Source: Pseudomonas fluorescens
GTDB lineage: Bacteria > Pseudomonadota > Gammaproteobacteria > Pseudomonadales > Pseudomonadaceae
Direction: 5' to 3'
Length of the DNA: 64,000 nt
NCBI RefSeq assembly: GCF_001902145.1
Contig: NZ_MRST01000027.1
Span: 726,519-790,518 of the forward strand
A model generated the notes under the pieces. It saw only the letters and a program-made list of their open reading frames with translations, ran no database searches and was not told the origin of the DNA. Positions 8,204 through 15,941 of this stretch are shown here, piece by piece. The translations under genes were made by a program, and so were the position numbers. Each line of letters starts with the position of its first letter. The first letter of the stretch is position 1.

Positions 8204-9333
8204 CAGAGGCAGGCCTCCACCAGGTGCTTGCCGATGTCGTCCAGGCTGTAGACCGCATCGGCCAAGTCAGCCTTGACGATCGCCATGGGCATGCCATAGA
8301 TCACGCAACTGGCTTCATCCTGGGCCCAGATGGCGCTGCCGCCCTGCTTGAGCAGGCGCGCGCCTTCACGGCCATCGGCGCCCATGCCGGTAAGCACCAC
8401 CGCCAGAACTTTGTCGCCATAGGACTTGGCTGCAGAACCGAAGGTGATGTCCACGCACGGCTTGTAGTTGAGGCGCTCATCGCCCGGCAGGATTTTGATC
8501 GCGCCACGCCCGTCTATCATCATCTGCTTGCCACCCGGCGCCAGCAGTGCCAGGCCAGGACGCAGGATGTCGCCATCCTCGGCTTCCTTGACGGTGATAC
8601 GGCACAGCTTGTCCAGGCGCTCGGCGAAGGCTTTGGTGAACGCCGCCGGCATGTGCTGCACCAGCACAATCGGCGCCGGGAAGTTGGCCGGCAGTTGGGT
8701 CAGCACCCGCTGCAAGGCCACCGGGCCGCCGGTGGAGGTGCCGATGGCGACCAGCTTGTAAGCCTTGCGCTTGGGCGCGGGCGAATGCGTACTCGGCGCT
8801 GCGGCGGTACGTACCGGCGCTACCGCAGGCCGGGCCACGGGCGCAGGCGCCGGGCGCGCAAACGACGAGGTCGGCGCCGCCGCTGCGGGCGCAGGCGTAG
8901 GGGCTGGTACGGGTGTGCTGAACAGGCTGCGACGGTTACTGCGGGAAATGCTGTGCACCTTCTCGCACAGCATCTGCTTGACCTTGTCGGGGTTGCGCGA
9001 GATGTCTTCGAAATTCTTCGGCAAAAAATCCACCGCGCCGGCATCCAAGGCGTCGAGGGTCACTCGCGCGCCTTCGTGAGTCAGCGAGGAAAACATCAAT
9101 ACCGGTGTGGGGCAGCGTTGCATGATGTGGCGAACGGCCGTGATGCCGTCCATCATCGGCATCTCGTAGTCCATGGTGATCACGTCCGGCTTCAAGGCAA
9201 TGGCTTGATCGATCGCCTCTTTGCCGTTGGTGGCCGTGCCGACCACCTGGATCGTTGGATCAGCGGAAAGAATTTCCGAGACGCGGCGGCGGAAGAAACC
9301 CGAATCGTCCACCACCAGGACCTTGACTGCCAT
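8203..9333 (-). CDS. cheB: Chemotaxis protein-glutamate methylesterase CheB
   Basis: 376 residues from the ATG at 9333, where MAVKVLVVDDSG begins; an earlier in-frame start at 9360 would add nine residues of no receiver character. N-terminal receiver domain with acceptor Asp55 in VITMDYEMP; Ala/Pro-rich linker about 138-188; methylesterase domain with the catalytic Ser200 (GTSTGG), His227 (VQHMP) and Asp320 (TGMGAD). It demethylates and deamidates receptors when phosphorylated by CheA. Directly downstream of cheA and one base overlapping motC. Confidence 0.95.
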   Translation of the reverse strand: MAVKVLVVDDSGFFRRRVSEILSADPTIQVVGTATNGKEAIDQAIALKPDVITMDYEMPMMDGITAVRHIMQRCPTPVLMFSSLTHEGARVTLDALDAGAVDFLPKNFEDISRNPDKVKQMLCEKVHSISRSNRRSLFSTPVPAPTPAPAAAAPTSSFARPAPAPVARPAVAPVRTAAAPSTHSPAPKRKAYKLVAIGTSTGGPVALQRVLTQLPANFPAPIVLVQHMPAAFTKAFAERLDKLCRITVKEAEDGDILRPGLALLAPGGKQMMIDGRGAIKILPGDERLNYKPCVDITFGSAAKSYGDKVLAVVLTGMGADGREGARLLKQGGSAIWAQDEASCVIYGMPMAIVKADLADAVYSLDDIGKHLVEACL

Positions 9334-9381
9334 AAACACTCCGTTAGGCGGGGCGGGCATGACCGCCCTGCCCCACCAGAA

Positions 9382-11577
9382 TCAAATACGCCGTGCGGCG
9401 TAACGCTTGAGCATGCTTGGAACATCGAGAATCAGTGCGATGCGACCGTCACCGGTAATGGTTGCGCCCGACATGCCCGGGGTGCCCTGCAGCATCTTGC
9501 CCAAAGGCTTGATCACCACCTCTTCCTGGCCCACCAGTTGGTCGACCACAAAGCCGATGCGCTGGGTGCCCACGGACAGGATCACCACATGGCCTTCGCG
9601 CTGTTCTTCATGGGCAGCCGAGGCCACCAGCCAACGCTTGAGGTAGAACAGCGGCAACGCCTTGTCGCGCACGATCACCACTTCCTGGCCGTCCACCACG
9701 TTGGTGCGCGACAGGTCGAGGTGGAAGATCTCGTTGACGTTGACCAGCGGGAAAGCGAAGGCCTGGTTGCCCAGCATCACCATCAGGGTCGGCATGATCG
9801 CCAGGGTCAACGGCACCTTGATGACGATCTTGGAGCCCTGGCCCTTGGTCGAGTAGATATTGATCGAGCCGTTGAGCTGGCTGATCTTGGTCTTCACCAC
9901 GTCCATGCCGACGCCACGGCCGGACACGTCGGAGATCTCGGTCTTGGTCGAAAAACCCGGGGCAAAGATCAGGTTGTAGCACTCGGTGTCGGTCAGGCGG
10001 TCGGCGGCGTCCTTGTCCATCACGCCGCGCTTGACCGCGATATTGCGCAAGATGGTCGGGTCCATGCCCTTGCCGTCATCGGTGATCGACAGCAGGATAT
10101 GGTCGCCCTCTTGCTCCGCCGCCAAAATCACTTTGCCGTTACGGGACTTGCCAGCGGCTTCGCGTTCTTCCGGGGTTTCTACGCCGTGGTCGACCGCGTT
10201 GCGCACCAAGTGGACCAGCGGGTCGGCCAGGGCCTCGACGAGGTTTTTATCCAGGTCGGTTTCTTCACCCACCAGCTCCAGGTTGATTTCTTTCTTGAGC
10301 TGGCGCGCCAGGTCGCGAACCAGGCGTGGGAAACGGCCGAAGACTTTCTTGATCGGCTGCATCCGCGTTTTCATCACCGCGGTTTGCAGGTCGGCGGTGA
10401 CCACGTCGAGGTTCGACACGGCCTTCTGCATGGCTTCGTCGCCGCTGTTCAGGCCCAGGCGCACCAGGCGGTTACGCACCAGCACCAGTTCGCCGACCAT
10501 GTTCATGATGTCGTCCAGGCGCGCGGTATCCACGCGCACGGTGGTTTCGGCTTCGCTGGCGGGTTTTTCCGCAGCAGTCGGCGCCGCTGCACGTGCAGGG
10601 GCCGCAGCAGGCTTGGCGGCCGGTTCGGGTTTGGCGGCAACCGGGGCAGCAGTAGCAGCGGCTGAAGCGGCAACCGGGGCAGCTGCGGCCGGGGCCACTT
10701 CGCTGAACTTGCCTTTGCCGTGCAGCTCGTCGAGCAGGGCTTCGAATTCGTGATCCGAGATCAGCCCGTCGCCGGCCGGTGCGGCACTGGCCGCTGGCGC
10801 AGCAGCGGCAGTCGCCGCCACCTCGGGCAGGGCTTCAGCCACAAAGGTGCCTTTGCCATGCAGTTGGTCGAGCAGTGCCTCGAATTCGTCGTCGGTAATG
10901 TCGGTGCTGGCGTTGGCAGCGGGTGCTTCTGGCGTCGCCGCAGGAGGTGCCACGGCATCCGCCGCGAACTGGCCTTTGCCGTGCAACTGGTCGAGCAACG
11001 ACTCGAATTCGGCGTCGGTAATGTCTTCGCTGGTCGGCGTCGCGGCAGGCTGCACCGGCGCTTGCGCTTCGGCCTTGACCGCGCTGAGGGAGTTGAGCAG
11101 TTGTTCGAACTCGCTATCGGTCACGTCCGGCTCGGCGTGCGCCACCGGCTCCGGCGCAGCCTCGACCACCGGCGCAGCCGCGGTGTCGGCAGGTTCGGCC
11201 AGGCGCGCCAGGGCGGCCAGCAGCTCCGGGGTGGCGGCGGTGATCGGTGCACGTTCACGCACCTGGCTGAACATGCCGTTGACCGCATCCAGGGCTTCGA
11301 GAATCACGTCCATCAATTCCGAGTCAACGTGACGCTCACCCTTGCGCAGGATGTCGAAGACGTTCTCGGCGATGTGGCAGCACTCCACCAGCTCATGGAG
11401 CTGGAGGAAGCCGGCGCCCCCTTTTACAGTGTGAAAACCGCGAAAAATTGCATTGAGCAGGTTCGCATCATCCGGTCGGCTTTCCAGCTCGACCAGTTGT
11501 TCGGACAGTTGCTCTAGAATTTCGCCGGCCTCTACAAGGAAATCCTGAAGGATTTCTTCATCGGCGCCGAAGCTCAT
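9382..11577 (-). CDS. cheA: Chemotaxis histidine kinase CheA with four FliM-like linker motifs
   Basis: 731 residues. P1/Hpt domain with phospho-acceptor His49 (GFHTVKGG); long Ala/Pro-rich linker 125-345; dimerisation P3 about 346-410; ATPase P4 with N-box Asn460 (HLVRNAVDHG); CheW-like P5 about 590-725. A typical P2 CheY-binding domain is not visible. Instead the linker carries four spaced copies of [IV][ST]D-x-EFE-x-LL-x-x-L at about 151-164, 185-202, 226-243 and 272-289, three of them ending LHGKG. These resemble the CheY-binding peptide of FliM. Between cheZ and cheB in the chemotaxis operon. Confidence 0.95.
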   Translation of the reverse strand: MSFGADEEILQDFLVEAGEILEQLSEQLVELESRPDDANLLNAIFRGFHTVKGGAGFLQLHELVECCHIAENVFDILRKGERHVDSELMDVILEALDAVNGMFSQVRERAPITAATPELLAALARLAEPADTAAAPVVEAAPEPVAHAEPDVTDSEFEQLLNSLSAVKAEAQAPVQPAATPTSEDITDAEFESLLDQLHGKGQFAADAVAPPAATPEAPAANASTDITDDEFEALLDQLHGKGTFVAEALPEVAATAAAAPAASAAPAGDGLISDHEFEALLDELHGKGKFSEVAPAAAAPVAASAAATAAPVAAKPEPAAKPAAAPARAAAPTAAEKPASEAETTVRVDTARLDDIMNMVGELVLVRNRLVRLGLNSGDEAMQKAVSNLDVVTADLQTAVMKTRMQPIKKVFGRFPRLVRDLARQLKKEINLELVGEETDLDKNLVEALADPLVHLVRNAVDHGVETPEEREAAGKSRNGKVILAAEQEGDHILLSITDDGKGMDPTILRNIAVKRGVMDKDAADRLTDTECYNLIFAPGFSTKTEISDVSGRGVGMDVVKTKISQLNGSINIYSTKGQGSKIVIKVPLTLAIMPTLMVMLGNQAFAFPLVNVNEIFHLDLSRTNVVDGQEVVIVRDKALPLFYLKRWLVASAAHEEQREGHVVILSVGTQRIGFVVDQLVGQEEVVIKPLGKMLQGTPGMSGATITGDGRIALILDVPSMLKRYAARRI

Positions 11578-11588
11578 GGGTGTGCTCC

Positions 11589-12377
11589 TTAGAAGCCTAA
11601 ACTGGACAGCAAATCGTCTACGTCGTCTTGCCCGGATACAACGTCTTCACGTTTATCGGCATGAATCTGCGGACCTTCACCCTTGGCGAGATGTTTTTGT
11701 GGATCTTTTTCCGAGAGGATCGCTTCGCGGTCATGTTCGATGCCGGCAAAACGATCGACCTGGCCGGCCATCAGCACCAATTTGAGCAAGTTGCTTTCCA
11801 CTTCAGTGACCAACTGGGTCACGCGCTTGATCACCTGACCGGTAAGGTCCTGGTAATCCTGGGCCAGCAGGATGTCGTTGAGGTTGCTGGCCACCGTGCG
11901 GTTTTCCTGTTCGCTGCGCGACAGGAACCCGTCGACGCGACGCGCCAATTCACGAAACTCTTCAGCGCCGACTTCACGGCGCATGAAGCGGCCCCAGTCC
12001 TGGCTCAACGCCTGGGCTTCGGTGGCCATCCCATTGACCAGGGGCGTGGCGTTTTCCACCAGGTCCATGGTGCGGTTGGCCGCCGCCTCGGTCAGCCTGA
12101 CCACATAGGACAGGCGCTCAGTGGCATCAGTGATCTGGGAAATTTCTTCGGCCTGGGGCATGCGCGGGTCAATCTGGAAATTGACGATTGCGCTGTGCAG
12201 CTCGCGTGTGAGCTTGCCCACTTCCTGGTACAGGCCGCGGTCACGGGTCTGGTTAAGCTCATGGATCAACTGCACCGCGTCGGCGAACTGGCCTTTTTCC
12301 AGGCTGTCGACCAACTGGTGAGCATGTTTTTTCAAGGTCGACTCAAAGTCGCCCTGTGACGTTTCGTTATGCTCCAT
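11589..12377 (-). CDS. cheZ: CheY-P phosphatase CheZ
   Basis: 262 residues, largely helical. The conserved catalytic region LLAQDYQDLTGQVIKRV holds the Gln that activates water for CheY-P hydrolysis, and the extreme C-terminus GQDDVDDLLSSLGF is the CheY-docking helix typical of CheZ. Encoded between cheY and cheA with a gap of 11 bases to cheA, in the order found in Pseudomonas. Confidence 0.94.
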   Translation of the reverse strand: MEHNETSQGDFESTLKKHAHQLVDSLEKGQFADAVQLIHELNQTRDRGLYQEVGKLTRELHSAIVNFQIDPRMPQAEEISQITDATERLSYVVRLTEAAANRTMDLVENATPLVNGMATEAQALSQDWGRFMRREVGAEEFRELARRVDGFLSRSEQENRTVASNLNDILLAQDYQDLTGQVIKRVTQLVTEVESNLLKLVLMAGQVDRFAGIEHDREAILSEKDPQKHLAKGEGPQIHADKREDVVSGQDDVDDLLSSLGF

Positions 12378-12395
12378 AGCTCCCCCGCGATGGCA

Positions 12396-12770
12396 TTAGC
12401 CGTGGATGCGTTCGAAGATTTTCTCGATCTTCTCTTTCAAGGCCAGTGCCGTGAATGGCTTGACCACGTAACCGTTGACCCCGGCTTGGGCGGCTTCGAT
12501 GATCTGTTCGCGCTTCGCTTCGGCGGTCACCATCAGCACAGGCAGGCTGCGCAGTTTTTCATCGGCGCGCACGTGGCGCAGCAGGTCGATACCGGTCATG
12601 CCCGGCATGTTCCAGTCGGTCACCAGAAAGTCGATGCTCCCGCTGTTGAGAATCGGAATGGCCGTCAGGCCGTCATCCGCCTCGACCGTGTTGGTGAACC
12701 CAAGGTCACGCAACAGGTTTTTAATGATCCGCCGCATCGTTGAGAAGTCATCAACGATGAGGATTTTCAT
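12396..12770 (-). CDS. cheY: Chemotaxis response regulator CheY
   Basis: 124 residues from the ATG at 12770, giving MKILIVDDFST; an in-frame start 24 bases upstream is possible but would add an unusual N-terminus. Single receiver domain with the acidic pair Asp7/Asp8, phospho-acceptor Asp52 (VTDWNMPGM), the Thr of MVTAEA and the Lys of VVKPF. Phosphorylated CheY binds FliM/FliN to change motor rotation. It is the first che gene after fliA; the 167-base gap between them contains a hairpin at about 12805-12830 but no promoter I can assign. Confidence 0.95.
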   Translation of the reverse strand: MKILIVDDFSTMRRIIKNLLRDLGFTNTVEADDGLTAIPILNSGSIDFLVTDWNMPGMTGIDLLRHVRADEKLRSLPVLMVTAEAKREQIIEAAQAGVNGYVVKPFTALALKEKIEKIFERIHG

Positions 12771-12937
12771 GTTCTTGTCCAATTCGACCTCCAAGCAGTC
12801 TTAAACGCGCCCAGCACCTGGACGCGCCATTTCAATCAACAGGCGTTACACAAAAAGGACTGCCCAGGGCACCACGGTACTCACCCGCAAAACCCTGCGG
12901 TTTCGCGGTAGCGTCTGCAGTGTCCCCACACTGCCTG

Positions 12938-13678
12938 TCAGCGCGCGCGCCATTCTCCCAATCGCCCCCGCAAGCGGGCTGCGCACTGGCTATGCAACTG
13001 GCTGACACGCGATTCGCTGACCCCCAGGACCTCACCGATTTCCTTGAGGTTCAGCTCTTCGTCGTAGTACAGCGCCAGCACCAGCCGCTCACGCTCCGGC
13101 AAATTGGCGATTGCATCGGCCAACGCGCCCTGGAAACGTTCATCTTCCAGGTCGCGTGACGGCTCCGTATGCGCGCTCGCGCCGTCCTCGTGCAGCCCTT
13201 CGTGCTCGCCGTCCTGTAAAAGGTCGTCGAAACTGAACAGGCGGCTGCCCAAGGTATCGTTCAAAATCCCGTAGTAATCGTCGAGACTCAATTGGAGTTC
13301 GGCCGCAACTTCATGATCTTTAGCGTCACGACCGGTTTTTGCTTCAATTGCACGAATTGCATCACTGACCATGCGCGTATTGCGGTGTACCGAACGCGGC
13401 GCCCAATCACCTTTACGCACTTCATCGAGCATCGCGCCACGGATGCGGATACCCGCATACGTTTCGAAACTGGCACCCTTGCTGGCATCGTATTTGGTCG
13501 AGACTTCAAGCAGGCCGATCATGCCGGCCTGGATCAAGTCTTCGACCTGCACACTCGCTGGCAGGCGCGCCAACAGGTGATAGGCAATGCGCTTGACCAA
13601 CGGCGCATAGCGCTCGATCAATTCGCCCTGGCTGTCACGTGCCGACTTTTTGTAAAGGTTGTAGCCGCTGGATGTCAT
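12938..13678 (-). CDS. fliA: Flagellar sigma factor FliA (sigma-28)
   Basis: 246 residues from the ATG at 13678, which overlaps the fleN stop (ATGA). Sigma-70 family regions 2 (YAPLVKRIAYHLLARLP, then VEDLIQAGMIGLLE), 3 and 4 (ERERLVLALYYDEELNLKEIGEVLGVSESRVSQLH) are present, and region 1.1 is absent as expected for FliA. It directs late flagellar genes such as fliC. The candidate FliA promoters at 44538-44564 and 40799-40825 would be its targets here. Confidence 0.95.
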   Translation of the reverse strand: MTSSGYNLYKKSARDSQGELIERYAPLVKRIAYHLLARLPASVQVEDLIQAGMIGLLEVSTKYDASKGASFETYAGIRIRGAMLDEVRKGDWAPRSVHRNTRMVSDAIRAIEAKTGRDAKDHEVAAELQLSLDDYYGILNDTLGSRLFSFDDLLQDGEHEGLHEDGASAHTEPSRDLEDERFQGALADAIANLPERERLVLALYYDEELNLKEIGEVLGVSESRVSQLHSQCAARLRGRLGEWRAR

Positions 13679-14508
13679 AGCACCGGTCCTGCGCTCGTCT
13701 GATGCACCAAACGCTCGACGAAAAACTCCAGATGCCCCCGCGGGTTGGCGGGCAACGGCCAGGTATCGACCTTCTGGGCAATGGCCTTGAACGCCAGTGC
13801 GCACTTGGAACGAGGGAACGCTTCATAGACCGCACGCTGCTTTTGCACGGCCTTGCGCACACACTCGTCATAGGGAACTGCGCCGACGTATTGTAAAGCC
13901 ACATCGAGGAAGCGATCCGTGACCTTGGTCAACTTGGCGAACAGGTTGCGCCCTTCCTGCGGGCTCTGGGCCATGTTGGCCAGCACGCGGAAGCGGTTCA
14001 TGCCGTAGTCACGGTTAAGCAGTTTGATCAGCGCGTAGGCATCGGTGATCGAGGTGGGCTCGTCGCACACCACCAGCAGCACTTCTTGCGCTGCGCGCAC
14101 AAAGCTGACCACCGACTCGCCGATGCCGGCGGCGGTGTCGATCACCAGCACGTCGAGGTTGTCGCCGATGTCGCTGAACGCCTGGATCAACCCGGCATGC
14201 TGCGCGGGGCTCAGGTGCACCATGCTCTGGGTGCCCGAGGCCGCCGGCACGATGCGAATGCCTCCGGGGCCCTGGAGCAGCACATCGCGCAGCTCACAGC
14301 GGCCCTCGATCACATCGGCCAGGGTATGTTTGGGTGTCAGCCCCAGCAGAACGTCGACGTTCGCCAAGCCCAGGTCAGCATCCAGCAGCATGACGCGACG
14401 GCCAAGCTCTGCCAGGGCCAGGGACAAATTCACTGACACGTTAGTTTTGCCGACGCCACCTTTGCCGCCGGTCACCGCGATCACCTGTACGGGATGCATG
14501 CTGCCCAT
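13675..14508 (-). CDS. fleN: Flagellar number regulator FleN (FlhG), MinD-like ATPase
   Basis: 277 residues. Deviant Walker A GGKGGVGKT near residues 14-22, then MLLDADLGLANVDVLLG and VIDTAAG. In Pseudomonas FleN binds FleQ and restrains flagellar gene expression, keeping one or few flagella. The start at 14508 is fixed by an in-frame stop a few codons upstream; a second ATG lies three codons inside. It overlaps fliA by four bases and follows flhF after 105 bases. Confidence 0.95.
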   Translation of the reverse strand: MGSMHPVQVIAVTGGKGGVGKTNVSVNLSLALAELGRRVMLLDADLGLANVDVLLGLTPKHTLADVIEGRCELRDVLLQGPGGIRIVPAASGTQSMVHLSPAQHAGLIQAFSDIGDNLDVLVIDTAAGIGESVVSFVRAAQEVLLVVCDEPTSITDAYALIKLLNRDYGMNRFRVLANMAQSPQEGRNLFAKLTKVTDRFLDVALQYVGAVPYDECVRKAVQKQRAVYEAFPRSKCALAFKAIAQKVDTWPLPANPRGHLEFFVERLVHQTSAGPVL

Positions 14509-14613
14509 TTTATTTCTTTACCTTGTCTTGCTTAGACGCAGGCTACATGGCTTGGCCGCGTGAAGCGCTTGCAGACCATCGATGTAGGTACTTTTCACGG
14601 TGTTCATCCTGCC

Positions 14614-15930
14614 TCAACCCACCCGTTTAGCCGGGTGGTGGTAAAGGTCGGCGAACATATCGGCCATCGCTTCCTCGCTAGGCTCGTCTTGCATTTGCAC
14701 ACTCACGGCACGGCTGACCAACTGATGACGGCGCGGCAGATGCAGATCATCCGGGATCCGCGGCCCGTCGGTCAGGTAGGCAACCGGTAATTCATGGCTG
14801 ATGGCCAGGCTCAACACTTCGCCCAGGCTCGCGGTTTCGTCGAGCTTGGTGAGGATGCAGCCGGCCAGGCCGCAACGCTTGTAACTGTGATAGGCAGCGG
14901 TAAGAACCTGTTTCTGGCTGGTGGTTGCAAGCACCAGGTAATTTTTCGACTTGATGCCACGCCCGGCCAGGCTTTCGAGCTGCATGCGCAGCGCCGGATC
15001 ACTGGCTTGCAGGCCGGCGGTATCGATCAGCACCACGCGCTTGCGCAGCAACGGCTCGAGGGCATTGGCCAGGGACTGGCCCGGGTCGACATGGGTCACC
15101 GGCACGTTGAGGATGCGGCCCAGGGTCTTGAGCTGCTCCTGAGCGCCGATGCGGTAGCTGTCCATGCTCACCAAGGCGATATTCTGCGCGCCATATTTAA
15201 GCACGTAACGGGCGGCCAGCTTGGCCAGGGTGGTGGTCTTGCCCATGCCGGCGGGGCCGACCATGGCGATTACACCGCCCTCTTCCAGAGGTTCGATTTC
15301 CGGCGTGGCGATCATGCGCGCCAAGTGCGCCAGCAACATGCGCCAGGCCTGGCGGGGTTCTTCGACTTCGGCGGTCAAGGCCAGCAGGTCGCGGGACAAC
15401 GGGCCGGACAGGCCGATGCGTTGCAGGCGACGCCAGAGGTTGGCTTGCTGCGGCTTGCTGCCTTGCAGTTGGGTCCAGGCCAGCGAGCCGAGCTGCACTT
15501 CGAGCAATTCACGCAGGCCGTTGAGTTCAAAACGCATCGAGTCGAACACGCGCTGGTCAACTGCGGCAGCCGGGGCAGGCGCTGCAGGACGCGGCGGTTC
15601 GACAAACGTAGGCTCCACCAGCGGCTCGGCGGCGGTCAGCGGCAGGCCGGCGAACAATTGGCGATTGGTGGTGGCGTCGCTGTCACCGCGCATGCTCAGT
15701 TCAGCCTGGGCCGACACGATGCGCGAGGCGGTCTTGCGCAACTCGTCTTCGAGTTCCATGTTCGGCACGCGCGGGGCCAGCGCCTGGGGGGTGTAATCCA
15801 GGGCAGCCGTCAGCTCGACACCGCCGGCAATCCGACGGTTACCGATAATCGCGGCATCGGCGCCCAGCTCATCACGGACCAGTTTCATGGCCTGACGCAT
15901 ATCGGCGGCGAAAAAACGCTTAACTTGCAT
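14614..15930 (-). CDS. flhF: Polar flagellar GTPase FlhF
   Basis: 438 residues. N-terminal basic B domain (MQVKRFFAADMRQAMKLV), a variable Ala/Pro-rich middle, then an SRP-type NG GTPase domain with G1 GPAGMGKTTTLAKLA, the DTAGLQ switch motif and LTKLDE for guanine recognition. FlhF marks the pole for flagellum assembly and recruits FliF. It starts 11 bases after the flhA stop, in the conserved flhA-flhF-fleN-fliA order. Confidence 0.95.
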   Translation of the reverse strand: MQVKRFFAADMRQAMKLVRDELGADAAIIGNRRIAGGVELTAALDYTPQALAPRVPNMELEDELRKTASRIVSAQAELSMRGDSDATTNRQLFAGLPLTAAEPLVEPTFVEPPRPAAPAPAAAVDQRVFDSMRFELNGLRELLEVQLGSLAWTQLQGSKPQQANLWRRLQRIGLSGPLSRDLLALTAEVEEPRQAWRMLLAHLARMIATPEIEPLEEGGVIAMVGPAGMGKTTTLAKLAARYVLKYGAQNIALVSMDSYRIGAQEQLKTLGRILNVPVTHVDPGQSLANALEPLLRKRVVLIDTAGLQASDPALRMQLESLAGRGIKSKNYLVLATTSQKQVLTAAYHSYKRCGLAGCILTKLDETASLGEVLSLAISHELPVAYLTDGPRIPDDLHLPRRHQLVSRAVSVQMQDEPSEEAMADMFADLYHHPAKRVG

Positions 15931-15941
15931 AACCCACTACC

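Noticed and set aside
8224..10665. 813-residue open frame on the plus strand
   Set aside because: It lies antisense to cheB and cheA, is rich in His/Gln/Arg as expected for the complement of high-GC codons, and has no domain pattern. Similar long antisense frames at 33139-35097, 6145-7473, 14794-16005 and 24058-25464 were rejected for the same reason.
11650..11663. GCCGATAA on the minus strand upstream of cheA, as a FliA -10
   Set aside because: No -35 element at the right spacing, and the bases encode part of CheZ.
13679..13804. Longer FliA start at 13804
   Set aside because: It lies inside fleN, and the ATGA overlap at 13675-13678 gives a standard FliA N-terminus.
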